Both the position numbers and the translations under genes were made by a program. From contig NC_135195.1 in NCBI RefSeq assembly GCF_050948175.1, positions 10,196,001 to 10,260,000 of the forward strand: a DNA stretch of 64,000 nt. The letters are read 5' to 3'. Numbering within the stretch: position 1 is the stretch's first letter; every line of letters starts with the position of its first letter. The notes beneath the pieces were generated by a model, which saw nothing but the letters and a program-made list of their open reading frames with translations, was not told where the DNA came from and searched no databases. This document shows positions 24,772 to 36,700 of this stretch, piece after piece. This stretch comes from Xylocopa sonorina (lineage: Eukaryota; Arthropoda; Insecta; Hymenoptera; Apidae).

Positions 24772-27700
24772 CTGGAACACACGACAATGGACGCACGCTT
24801 ACGCTTTTCCTTATGCTTTCTTTCTTATGCCTTTGCGTCTATCTAGCTCTTCGAATCATTTTTCCAACTTTATTTATTCGTTCCGTAGAACTTAGCACTG
24901 GAGGACGTCGACGCGCGTTGTGATCATTCTGTGTATCGGTAATCTCAAATTTTCTGCAAATCTACATAGTTGTCGTGTACGAGTTTAACATTCTCTGTTC
25001 GATGCTAATATAAAACTCGACTTGCAATTACTTATCTCAGAGCTTGTTGTAGATTGGAGAAATGTGCATATTGATGGTATGCATAAGCGAGTAGTTGTAC
25101 CTATCTAATCGTGTCTAGTAGATATCTAGTTGCAACATTAAGGTGACGGTGTATTTTCCACCGATGACTCGGTAATTCTTATCGTGTTTATTGGATTTGA
25201 CTTTATTTAGACATAAATATTGTATGATTTTACCAGGGGAAGGATTAAGTTTTCAGAACTGTTGAGAGGCTGCAACTCAGCCACGAGGTTCAGTGGTGAT
25301 AATGGAGATATTTATGGAGTCTAATGGTTAGCTTTCGTGTAGAACCTCGACTTTAAGTTCCGAGGGTTGGTAAGCGATTGCGGCAACTAAGCGTGTAATA
25401 CACTGTGTGTTAATGTAATATCGAGTGTACGAGGTTTACCCTACCAGTTACAATTGTACGTATCTTTCCTTTCGAATTTTCTACTACATCTGTCTTTATC
25501 GTTTAATTAAAAGGTAAATTATTTATAAAGCTCCTTTCGCGGCAAATCGTTTATGAATTCATCTCTCAAAGTAGTTAAGCCTTTCAGGTGTAAATCAGGT
25601 CTAATAACATTTGTACACCCGCATCGGACGATTGAAACTATCCTCGTCAAGATTAGACGAGGCACTCAGCGCCGAGGCATGCATTTGCATTTAACTACGA
25701 ACGGAAACACATCGGATTGGACATCTTAGTAGATATCGGTGTCCCGTTCGATTCTGACGAAGCGAACTGTAACGATCGCATAAATAAGATCATTCGTAAA
25801 ATTACAAGTAAGGAGAGCTTAAGAAAGATGGTTAACGAAGCCTCCAAAATACCCTGCCAATGTCTTAGTATCGAATTAATATGCATAAAGCGGCGACCCA
25901 ATTACGGGGCAAGAAACACGGATCAGCGACGAAATAAATGTTTTAATGATTGTGCATTCACGTTTGCCCAAGTAGCCGCGACCCTCTTCAACCGGGTTAA
26001 CCTAATTTCAAATTGCCATAGTATAAATTAAGAAGTACCGATTTAGACTCTCCGAGCAACACTGAAATTCCCATTCGACCCCTCCTGCTTCCTTTTCATT
26101 TCTTCGTTAACGCTTGAAAATTTGCCTGCGCGAGCGAAAAACAAATCACACGACTATCACTTGCCGATTGCTAAACACAACCAACACCGCGCATGCTGAC
26201 ACAAAAGGGTATAACACGTAACACGGACGTTCTAACGAATATCTGTTCGATCCGACGAAAGAACGAAACTTACCAGTAGCTGCTGTAGACCCTGTTGTTG
26301 CTGTTGCTGCGAAATCAGAGAGCAATAATTAGTCGAGCGAAATCGTTCCGAGTCGGAGAATGAAATTGGAACGCGAGCAGCGTGTGCGCTTAAACAACGT
26401 GCCAAGATCAATGTCCGACCCAGTGCCAAAAGTGTAAGAAGTTGATGGAATCGATCGTAAAGAAGATGCTCACCCCAATAATAGCGTTCAGCTCGGACAT
26501 CGTGACTTGCTTCGCTCTCTCCACCGCGTTGGCCACCTGCTGCTGATGCTGCAAGCCATGCTATCATTATCGCGTCGTTGTCACTCTCGATCGTGAGATT
26601 GGACGGCACACGTGCCAAACAGAAAGTCAAAGACTCACCTCTTGTGCCAGGAACGGTAGCAGCTGGACGATTATCGCGTTCAACCTCTTCGCGATCTCGG
26701 TCTGCAAGAAATTCAAGAGAAACGCAGCATCAGTCAGAGGTATCGATCGACAGATTAATGACTCCGATCGATATTGTTAAGCTTTAATTGTATCTCGATT
26801 TTGGTATCGTTTACTCTTTCCATTTCATTTCGTTAAGCTTTAAAATCTTCTCGCAAATTGCGATCACTTCGTCACTTTCATGACCGACAAATCTACTTAT
26901 CGGTTTAATGTGTCGCAATAGTGGCTCGTCTACGTAGAATATGCAAAATATGGTATTACTCGCGCGATGACTCGGTAAACCAACCGCGGAACGGTCACGC
27001 TACCGATTTCCAATAACCCAGATAATCGTAATTATCTTTTCCAATTTATCGCGAGTCTGCTTAAGGGACGGCTCTGGAAACGAGCAGAAACGCTTAGCAT
27101 CGATTCCTAATAACCCGTTAAATCGGTTAGATTATAACATCCGGGCGTCAACCGTTTGACACGAAACGCGACAATGCCGAAACACCGTCGCAGTCTATTA
27201 GCAGCCAGTGGCGCGCGACGGTGTCGTTTTCAATGGTCTGTGAACAGAAAAAAAAAAAAAAAAAAAACGAGAGGGTAGGACGGAAAAAAGAGTTTAATAT
27301 CGCGATACGGGAATTTGAATGCGCGCGTTCCCCGATAACTCGAGGAATTAATTGAAAAATCGACGAACCGGCCGCGCGTGCCGACGAGTCACGAAAACAC
27401 CGTGGAAACGTCATGAAATTCGGGGTTAACGTATCGCGGGGGTGGTCGCGATCAGCACGTGACGGTCGTTCGACGTACACGTGAACCCTGCCGTGGTCCC
27501 GTCACGGTGCTCTTCCCAAGGCGCGGGCAGATAGGGTCGCTCATTTAATGCGCGTCGATCAAATCGATTCGCGATTACGCGGACGAGGCACGTGACACGG
27601 CCCCGCGATCGCTGCGAGAGGAAAGAAAGGCGATGCGGGTACATCATAAAACCAGTCCCGACATTCGAACGTTTGATAATCATCCGTTGCTGAAATATTG

Positions 27701-30700
27701 AACGCCAGCCTGTCGAATTTTCCCAGCATAATTCCGCTGATTTCGTCCGCGTCTAAAAAGTGTCCTCCGAGTTTTTTTTTTTTTTTAATACGCCTCGACG
27801 CGAACTGCGCTTTTAATGAAATACAGATTTACGGGGTACTTGTCGTTCGAACGCGAAGCACGTTGTTAAATCGAGGCTGCAGATGTGTCTTGTATCCTTT
27901 TCTTTTTTTTTTCATAAAATATCATTAAATGCCTTGAATTTATACCGTCGCCTCGTTAATATCGTTTGTATAGCTTTTAAGCGTCGAAATTTCGCTCGTA
28001 ACGTTTCCAAATACGTTCTCGCGTATCGAGTAACGAAAATCTAAAGCGAAGAATCCGAAGGATGTCGAGGTGAATATCAGCTGACGTACCCGTATATACG
28101 CAGCGAGTCGCGGCTGATAAACAACAACATCTGGCCTGTACGTCTATTACGTGATTTCGACAGATTAGTTTCAATAATTCAACGAGTTCGATCAAACATG
28201 TGCCGTAATCAACATTACGGAGATCGACACACAATCGGAGTATCCATTGCAAAGCGGCAATATAACGGTCTAATTGCATCGAAGCTTACTAACAACATTA
28301 ACCCACGCACAAATTAATACTCTATTTGCAGAGCGGTGCTTCATCTGCGATACATTAGCCGTCTTTTATATCGCGTTCCTCGATCACGATCTCTGCCCTG
28401 GCGCTTTGCGTTCCGATTCGATGTTCTAATCGACGGCTTAACTGGTAAGCAAATTTTCGTACACGGAAACGATTCGCGTTATTAGTTTCAAAGTATTTTA
28501 TTTATTCGATGAATAAAGCGAACGAAGGAATACAGGATCGCGAGAAAAAACAGGCTCGTTCCCGATGATCCGAAATTTCTTGGTCGCGCCGCGAACGAAC
28601 GACAATATTCGCAGTTTTTCCGCATGGAGACGGGAAGGTGGGTGGTCCGCGTCGCGCATCTAAAGCTTCGAACCGAAAAAAAATGTCATTATTCCCACGG
28701 GGGACAGAAAGATGGAAAACTGCCGCGTCCACGTCAGTTCGATTTCGGCGTGGTCCGAGTCGGGAGGTGGCGGAGAAGTAGGGTGTGCGATGAAAAATAG
28801 AAAACTAAAAATGGGGGGGGGGGGAAATAAAAGATCCTCCGCGGAAAAAGGAAAAAAGCGCGGCGCGGGCAGAGGGAGACGGGGCGGCGAACAACAGAGG
28901 GACGGGAAACAGAGAGCGGCGTATATAGAAAAGAGTCGGCGGGCAGAGGACGACACGGCGAACGGGGTAGACGAGGAGAATTTGCCGCGGCCGGGCGACG
29001 CGGCGCAAGTGTTGTCCGGTACGAAAAAATGGTTATTCCTTCTCGAATGTGCCCGATGCACATGCACATTTTCCCGCAGAACGGATGGTCCGAGGGTGGA
29101 GGGTGGTCGGACGGGGGAGGTGGTAGAGATAGAAGGTAGAGGTGGGGAAGAACGAAAAGGGTCCACGACGAGAGGATACAGAACGGAGAGAGAGAGAGAG
29201 AAAGAAAAACGCGGTAGGAGGGGTTGAAAAAGGGGTAGATGGAGGTGGCCAGAACGGCAGGAGGAAGAGGAAGAGGAAGAGTAGGGTAGAGTAGTAGGAG
29301 GTAACATTGAGATTAGCAACGGGTAAAAAATCGATGTCATCGCCCCCAGCCCACCGCACCCTCGTTTCGCTCGCTCAACTCAACCCTCTGCTACCCCCGC
29401 AGGGCCAAATAAAAGAACTCGAATACACGACCCCTGGAACGCGTGAGTGTATACGTGTGGTGGCGTGTAAGGGTGTGCGTTTTACCGTGCGAGTGAAACG
29501 TGCCGATGCGTGTGTGCGTGGTGCACACGAGGGGTGGCTTTCGTGTGTACGTGCGCGCATCACGGGACGATGTGTCTGCCTTTGCGTGTGTGTGTGTGTG
29601 TGTGTGTGTGCGTGCGTGTGGACGGGTGAGTGCTGGAAAAGCGACCCCCGACTACCGAAAGGGAGAGAGAACGGAGTAGGGAGCAAGTGGAAAAAGAGAG
29701 AAAGAGAACGAGAAAAAGGGAGAACGCGCGTGGATAGATAGACGTATATATACATGGAGGCAGGAAGAACTGGAAAGGCAGGGTGAGTTATATGCAATTG
29801 GTCAGCCTGCACATTTTTTATCGGGCGCCGGGCGCACCCGCGATGGGAAATGGTAGTTACTCTTGTATCGACGAACGCCGTCGGCGATACGAATATTCTT
29901 CTCCAAGGGGCGATCCTTCGCTTTTTTTGACTAGGGGAGTTTACAAGATTGGTAGCCCTATTTAAACCGAAGGCCCGGTAAACGTCTCTCGAGGACGGAC
30001 GTTCGAGGTAACGTTTGGCAAATCGAATGATTTCGCTTATTTAGCCATCGGCCACGGATCCGAATCGGTGAGAGGATTTCCCCTAGATTGGCCGGCAACC
30101 ACGATTGTCCGGAAGACTCGCTATCGATGGCTAGGGGCAGCCAGCTAATGTCGAAAAACAGAATTACGGCCGCGCGATGGTTCGCTAGGCGATAGAAAGT
30201 CCGCGGCCGTGACGGATTCGCGCGCGGCATATTGCGATCGCGGCTTAATTGAGGACACAACGAGCACGCGGCCGATCTCCAGGACGAGCCTTTCAATTAA
30301 GCGATAAGCGTTATCGGATAGGTGCGCCGTGCGAACCATCCTGCGAGCTCGCCGGATGAACGACGCAAGAGCGTTGCGGGCCAGTCTCGTCGCTCGTGCA
30401 TTCTTTTTCAACCCGCCCACGCACACCACCCCTGCACCACTCTCGCCCCTCTAAATCTCGACCCACACCCCTTAACGCGAGCCAGTTTATCCTAGCTCGT
30501 GCTTCCTTTCATATTTTCCTTTTTCACAGTTGGCTGCACTTTTTACAATCCACCTCTTTTCATCCCCCTTTTTGTTTTATCGCCGTGCTCATTCAGAAAA
30601 TCTCATTTCCCATGGCAATCGCGATAGCGCCGGCTGTTGTCGGTGCCACCCTTGGAAATCACTACGATCGGCGAAATCAACAGAGGGAGAACGATTAATC

Positions 30701-33700
30701 AGAGGTAAGAACGCCCGTTCCGATGACGTCGTCGTTGCGGTTTTAACTGGCCGGAACGCTTTAACCCTTCGCGATTCTGGGTCGAGCTGAACTTGACATT
30801 CCGTAATATTTCACCAGGTTTTCATCAATTACAGCATCGCGATGGATGATTCTACGGATACATACTTTTAAGGGAATATGGCGCGTATCTTACTTCGGGT
30901 ATTTTGTATATTTTAACATATTGTTCCGACGTATCGTTGCAAATATGCGATCGTTGAATTGCAAATGGAGGAGGGCAAATGCGAATTGGTAACATTTTCC
31001 GCATAGCCGAAAGAAAATTCTGCAATTCAGAATATTAAAATTTCGTTTACGTAGTAGAACGCAGTTGACAAAAAATTACATTTCCCAACTGCGCAGAAAT
31101 AGTTACGTAGCAGCGTTACCGCTATATCGTCCGCGATAAATATGTGATGTTTCGTGCAAAAATAACTGCTTTTGAACACCGGCCAGATAAACTAAACTGT
31201 TGTAAGATTTATTAAATACCTGGCAATCTGAATCTGCGTTGTTGGACTAGTCGCTAGTCGCATCGTTTATTTCCTTTTCGCACGGCGAGATCACAGCAAT
31301 CAGGATACATTCGGAAATGGCACGAGTTCTATTTAAAATTCTCCTCGCGTATCTCTTTGAAAAAATTCAATTTTATATTCCAATTGTCGTAGACGCGTAT
31401 GTCTAAAGCTTTATACGCTTACACACGCTAGCGTATAATAATGCTGGCACATTTTCAGCAACTCATAAATCTCTAAACTGAACGCATTACTCAAACTTCT
31501 TGTCCAACATCAAATTACATCATATCGCATCGAATAATGTCGAAATACAGCATGTAATAAAATGCTAACCGAAATACTGTCGCCGAAAGAATTACTTTTC
31601 GTCAAAATTTCGGAGAAAATAAAAAAAGAAAAAAAAAAGCTCCATCACAATACAAACGAAACACGTGCAACAATAAGTTCCCTTCGTATCGAATGATCGA
31701 CGCACGGAAAATGTTTCCAATTCCCGCGCGTAAAAGCAAAAAATCGGCGAGCACACTCGATCGGCCGCAAGCGAATGATCGTTCCAGCCCGACGGTCCCA
31801 AATAAAAGGATAGCCATAGGTAGTAGTATCAAGCGAAGCTACTCTAGGTATGACCGCATTCGAGCCGCATTCGTAGCGTGTACAGGCCGCGTCGTACAAT
31901 TATTTGAAGAGCGAGCCAGGGTAGACGGCGAAAGGAGAGAAAGACTGGTATAAGAACTGGGACATTGCCAACAAATTCGAGTTAGTCGAGTAGCGAGTGG
32001 TAAAGTGGTGGGCTGCGGGCTCGAACGGCTAAGGAGGGTGGGAGGCAAATGTCGACTTGGTGCGGCGATAAGAGAGCCGGGATGAGAGGCTCGCGGGGGT
32101 GTGGATACGGGCAAGGGTGGAGAGGACAGGATGGAAAGAGCGGAGACAGCGACGGAGGACTAATGGGAAAGAGAGTGAGAGGGTACGAAAAGGATGAAAT
32201 CAGAAAGACTCGCCAACGGTGCCGACTAAAAAGGGTAAAAACGAAAGGGGAAGGTTGTCAGAGGCGAACGAGGTTGAAAGAAAGGTGGTGGGAGGGTGAG
32301 TGGGAGGCAAGGAGAGGTCTAACCTCGTAGGGGAAGATTGTTTTCATTCGGTGCTCAAATTGAAAAGGAGCGAGGACTGAAGACCGCGATTCGAAAGCCG
32401 GCTAAGTGCCGGAGACAACCGAACGGAGGGTGATTTATTCTCTCTCTCTCTCTCTCTCTCTGCGCTCCTCTCATTCATGATCCCCCACACCCAGCCCCGT
32501 CCCACCCGTGTAACTTCCTTTTATATTAAAACGAAGAAACAGACCGCAGAGACGGCGAACTTGAGATCTCCCCGTACAGAGAAGTGGCAACGTAATCAAT
32601 TTTTTCGAACGCGTCTCAATCCGCGAGCGGAAGGTACAGGTATTCGAGGAATTAAGGAGAATGACGAGGGTACGGACCCGGGGTAGATAAAGTATTCATC
32701 GGTTCGATATCTGGATAATTAACGCGTTGCTTACCGATTGGAGAATCTCGCGATCTCCATAGCACCTCTCCCGGTAAATAATGCTTCGTTCGACGAGGTC
32801 TTATCGTGTGCGCTCAAATTTTTTGCGAGTCATTTTTATAAATAACGTTAAAGTAAACGAAGTTTAAAGGAAAAGACCGACGTCCAATAAAAGATGATCG
32901 AAGGCGAAAAGCAGTTCGTGGACATGGAAACGCAACATAATCACAGCTAATTAATCGATCGCCAAGGGCCAATAACTTTTCATTTCTCCCCTAATTAGCG
33001 TTAGAAGTCCGGAGTCTTGTCCGTGTTACACAGGCGGCCGTCTGCGATTTGTCGTCACCGATACGCCCGAAGGGGATTTGCTCTCCAGGCGACCGGCGAT
33101 TTTCCGTTTTCTACTCTTACTTTTATTACCCTCCTACGTGTCCATTAGCAATTATAGGGGGTATCGAGTAACCACTTATTCTCATTTCCCTCGACACAAA
33201 ACAGTATATTGTTTCCGGGCGTTGAAGCGGACGGGAACTTCCTCGAGTAGGTTACCGTCCTCGATCGCAGGATTTTTATCGCGTTAACGTCCTTAAACTA
33301 CATAATCTATCCCTTTCGCGTGCGCGCGGGTTTACCGCTAAATAAATCTCGTTTAATCCCGGAAACATCGAACAGCGATCGACGAGCATTTTACTACAAA
33401 ATGAAAATCTACTTTCTACTGTGAAAAAGCTGTTTGCAAAAATAGCGGTGCGAATGTTTCAACTTGAGCCGCGCGAAACAGGCGTCCTCGAAACGGCAGT
33501 GGTGGGTGTCGTTAAACAATCGATCGTTGAACGATCGTCAAAGATGGTAACGGTCACCGCTAACGAGTCAATTAAACGGTACACGTTTTAAGGGCGACGT
33601 ATCAATTCGGGGCGCAAATCGTACACGGCAATAACAACGCCGCCATAAAGCATCCTAAGCTAACTAGTTTGCCACTTGAACCACCGGACGCAATTTCGCG

Positions 33701-36700
33701 CCGATTTAATGGTGGACCGGCCTATTCCACGCCGGCGGTGTACGTATATCCCTACCTCTGGTCCACTCCCCCACAGGCTTGCACCCCATTAAGCAACGCC
33801 CCTGGGTACAAGGGTGAGAAATGATCGGCCGCTAATGCTAATGAATATCAGCTCGTCGGTGTCAGAGAGGGTTGTTTGGGGGAGTTTAGGACGCTCTCCT
33901 TCCCCGAGCGAGCTCTTCTGTTTCGCAGAACGAGGAGGAAGAACCCGGAGTTGCGAGGGAGGCTAGAGGAGGGTGGCCAGCCGGTTCGCGTGCAACACGA
34001 GGGGTCGCGCGGTCGCTTTTAAGAAAATTGCCGACAGAAAAGGGGGATGCGGCACGGTGTTTCCCCTAATTAGCCAAAATTACACGATTTCCCGGGCCAG
34101 ATGCATCTCCGGGTAACTCGTTCCGCCGTTTTTGCGGCCCGGTCACCCCGGTACGGACCGTTGTTCGTAGACACCGTTTCCCGGATCGACCGACATATTC
34201 TCAACTTAATTAACGAGAAATCTTTTGATCCTTAAACTTCGCTCCCGTCGCGAGCCCCGGTAGCCGGCTGATAGAAATCAGGCCGACATTCTTTAAGCGG
34301 CTGCAGGCTTAACGTCTCACCCGGCTTGGGCGAAACTTCCCTGAGAAAGGGGATGGTAAAAGGTGTCTACAATCTTCTGCGTTGGTGTATATATATGTAT
34401 ATACGTTTTCGGCTACCTTTCAGCAGGAGATAAAGACCCTCCTCGGTCGCATGAATATGAATGATAAGACGCGGGAAGAAATTGTTTCAACGGAGTTCTA
34501 ACGCTTACCTGCTTGTGCATCTCGACGTTCAGGCCGTAGGACATTTCGTAGTACTGTAACAGAGGAACAGAAAAGCGTTACTGTCGGTTAATTTTAATTG
34601 CACTTTGTGCGTCGCGATGCGAAGCTACGTTGAACCATTTCGGATTTTTATATCTACAGCGGACAGTTTCGAAAAAAAGTGGCTACTACTAAGGGGTTGC
34701 GTTTATATCGGTTGATATTATTATAACGTGAAAACTGCAGTTGAAGGGACAAGTTAGAGTAACTCGATTCAACAATTGAGCCGATCGCGTTACACTGGAA
34801 TTTACAATAAATTGTTGGAAGGCCCCCGGTACAGAAAGCAGAACGTTCGCGAGGCTCGAATTCCAGTCGACCCACCCCCAACCCCCTGTCGTTTCTTTCA
34901 TTACCGATACTTAACTTCCGTTTCTTTACAATATCGTTTCAGACGTTCTAGAGTTTTCACGAGAAGCACGGAACCCGATTGCTACGAAACTTTTAATAAA
35001 TACAACAGGCTTCTTGTAAATCTTGGCGAGACGAGAACCGCGCCACCGCTGTTTCCCTCAGCGGTTCCCTTTCACTCCTTTCTTCGCTGTTCCGGGGCTA
35101 GCGTATAGAATAAAAAGGATCATTAGTATGTTCTCCCTGGAACGAGCGGAATTAACTGACCATTCTTGTTCCACGTGCGTAAGAAACTTGGATGTTGTTC
35201 TATAGTTGGCCTCGGAGTTCGAACTAATCCAGATTCAAGATATACGCGTTACTTAAAGCGGAGCAAAACGTATTAACGACCGTCGAATTAAACAATTTCT
35301 TGCTTTCTAACCAATTTTTATACGGGGATGCGTTAGATAAACGAAAGGAGAAATTAATTTCGTTCGACGATTCTTAAAAACTGTAGCTGCATCCTACGCT
35401 GCATCGTTGCGTTCGCTATCGCCAAAGATTCAACTGTGTTACCAATTAGTAGCGTTTAATTCTCTAAAATTACGTAAATAACGCCACACGTGAACGTGAG
35501 TAATAAAATCAATTTATCGTACGTGAAAGATTTGTCGCGGTCGATTTCGCAATCATCGCTTTTATAACAACTAAATCCACGCGAAGCTGCAGCAGCCTGT
35601 TTAACCAGATAAATCGCGTATATTCCATCGCGCTTTGTGATCGTAGCCAAATTAACCTCAGCCGGCTAGTTATGTAACAAGCATTTCACCCTACCGGCTC
35701 GGAGTTAAAATTGATTATCGGCGACGCCAACGACCGAATAAATTTCCCTGTGTTTCTATGCCGCGTCACAATCGATCCAGTTAAGGGTTTATCGTCGGTG
35801 TTTACGGAAAATTCGATTTCACTGTCGCGGGCGAACGCCTTCGTTTCGCCTTCGAGATTGAGACGGTCGCGGATAAATATCGTCGATTCGAATATAGAAA
35901 CCGAAGAAAAGCCAGGACCACGTTCTCTCCGGCACTCCGTTACACGAGGTTGCGCGGAGGACTCTATTAATTTTATTATCGCGACAGAGGGTGAGGGTAG
36001 AAAAACGTGAGCTGGTATTTTCGAGAGAAGACCAAACCGGCGAGAAGTCGAACGGCTCCAATTTGGGTTAACAACATACAATTCGTGGGTACGGCCGTCT
36101 GATCGTAAATTGGTTAGTAGCTTGAAGTCACTTGGGTACCAGCCACCCGTTCTGGGACGCATTACCGCGCACAGACGCGATGATTCCGTGGCGCGTTATA
36201 TAGCGTGCTCGTAAAAATGTTCGAGCAAGAGGCACGCGGAACGAGGACTGACAGAAACGGCCGAACCACACGGATATGCAAATTCGTCTATTTATACCTG
36301 GTGTATAATTAATTTACGACGACGCGGTTAATAAAAGATTGCGTTCGGGTATTCGCTTGGGCGATTTTTAAGCCACTCCTTTCGAGTTGAATTTTTTTCA
36401 GTTAAACTCGTCTCATCGTTTCTCGAGGATATTTGACTATTTAATCGACGAAACGTCGCTAGATCGATCCGACAGAAATCTATACAATCGCAAAACTTTT
36501 CGCGATAATAACCGACAATAATCACGTCAAAGGGATTACGCTATAATATTCGCGACCACGGAAACCTGAATAGTCGAGGGACTTGCATCAGATGGCACAG
36601 AGATAGTACAATCCACTAATCCAGGGCTTTGTGAACTAGTCGAAGTCAAAGACGATATGCATCAAGGGCTGACGAACGTACTTCAAAAAGTGCTCCAACA

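Larger units (their letters stand above)
26702..34508 (-). other. groucho intron 4 (7.8 kb)
   Basis: Donor GTAAGC at 34508 and acceptor ..TTGCAG at 26702. It contains an A20 run at 27248-27267, a G12 run at 28813-28824, a purine-rich block at about 28700-29300, a (GT)n tract at 29586-29610 and a (CT)n tract at 32440-32461. No gene or RNA is recognised. Confidence 0.85.

Noticed and set aside
24606..24923. Plus-strand frame of 105 codons overlapping groucho exon 8
   Set aside because: Antisense shadow of the GC-rich alanine/proline coding exon.
27248..27267. A20 run as the tail of a retroposed copy
   Set aside because: No recognisable retroelement or processed gene sequence lies upstream, and no target-site duplication is visible.
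28712..29227. Plus-strand open frame of 171 codons
   Set aside because: Purine-rich stretch giving Gly/Lys/Arg/Glu runs, including a G12 homopolymer; no coding signature.
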